Shown here: one piece after another, positions 6,235 to 6,306 of the stretch
Numbering within the stretch: position 1 is the first letter of the stretch
Layout of the letters: every line of letters starts with the position of its first letter
Assembly: GCA_017999135.1 (NCBI GenBank)
Contig: JAGOBT010000199.1
Coordinates: 1 to 6,306, forward strand
DNA from: Burkholderiaceae bacterium
GTDB lineage: Bacteria; Pseudomonadota; Gammaproteobacteria; Burkholderiales; Burkholderiaceae_C
Direction of reading: 5' to 3'
DNA length: 6,306 bases
The notes under the pieces: model-generated
Seen by the model: the letters and a program-made list of their open reading frames with translations, nothing else
Told to the model about the DNA's origin: nothing
The model's database searches: none
Translations under genes and position numbers: made by a program

Positions 6235-6306
6235 CCCGATCTGCCCCCCGTCCACCCACCGTCCGCTCCCCCCGCCCGCCCGCCTGCCCGCCTGCCCGTC
6301 CCACAC
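6235..6306 (+). other. C-rich tract, rut-like on plus-strand RNA and G-quadruplex-prone on minus strand
   Basis: No gene is seen after the hydrolase stop. The 72 bases hold 47 C and only 12 G, rich in CCCGCC and CCCGCCTG units. The minus strand has at least six runs of three or more G with loops of 1-5 bases (6253-6306 region), meeting the usual G-quadruplex pattern. C-rich, G-poor, unstructured RNA just behind a stop codon is also what Rho binds. Either role is inferred from composition only. Confidence 0.45.

Noticed and set aside
4971..6306. Minus-strand open frames opposite the hydrolase
   Set aside because: Arg/Ala/Pro-rich low-complexity translations without motifs; the plus strand has a complete Ser-Asp-His triad pattern.

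Overview
The window is high-GC DNA, dense in genes with GC-ending codons. It looks like a betaproteobacterial chromosome, probably order Burkholderiales. That placement is inferred from codon use, gene content and gene order (a divergent SDR/2Fe-2S reductase pair, then a YcfL-LpoB type envelope operon), not from a database search. No RNA gene, CRISPR array, insertion sequence or phage gene was seen.

Left part (1-1507): a truncated gene on the minus strand encodes an NAD(P)-binding SDR/epimerase-like protein. It diverges, across about 120 bases, from a plus-strand gene for a complete 2Fe-2S/FAD/NAD(P) electron-transfer reductase. This reductase type is usually labelled 'CDP-6-deoxy-delta-3,4-glucoseen reductase', but no sugar-biosynthesis gene is visible here to support that name.

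Centre (1705-5244): four closely spaced plus-strand genes form a likely operon of exported proteins. In order they are a 515-aa TPR-like lipoprotein (COG3014-like), a YcfL/DUF1425 protein, an LpoB-like lipoprotein (activator of penicillin-binding protein PBP1B in the model system), and a second protein that appears related to the LpoB/CsgG/TolB-N fold but has a cleavable signal peptide. Two are predicted outer-membrane lipoproteins and two are soluble periplasmic proteins. This suggests a peptidoglycan-synthesis or outer-membrane-linked complex, of which only the LpoB part has a well-known role. A strong hairpin with a T-rich tail at 5271-5306 probably ends this transcript.

Right part (5254-6306): an exported alpha/beta-hydrolase-like ORF with a GXSXG nucleophile motif starts 9 bases after the operon. 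Its first codons lie inside the terminator hairpin, so its start and expression are uncertain. The window ends in an extremely C-rich 72-base tract that is G-quadruplex-prone on the minus strand and resembles a Rho-loading (rut-like) region on the plus-strand RNA.

The most interesting object is the four-gene envelope module. The LpoB-like protein has an unusually short linker, a second LpoB-fold-like partner follows it, and the large TPR lipoprotein ends in a periodic Lys-Pro-Ala-Ala tail.
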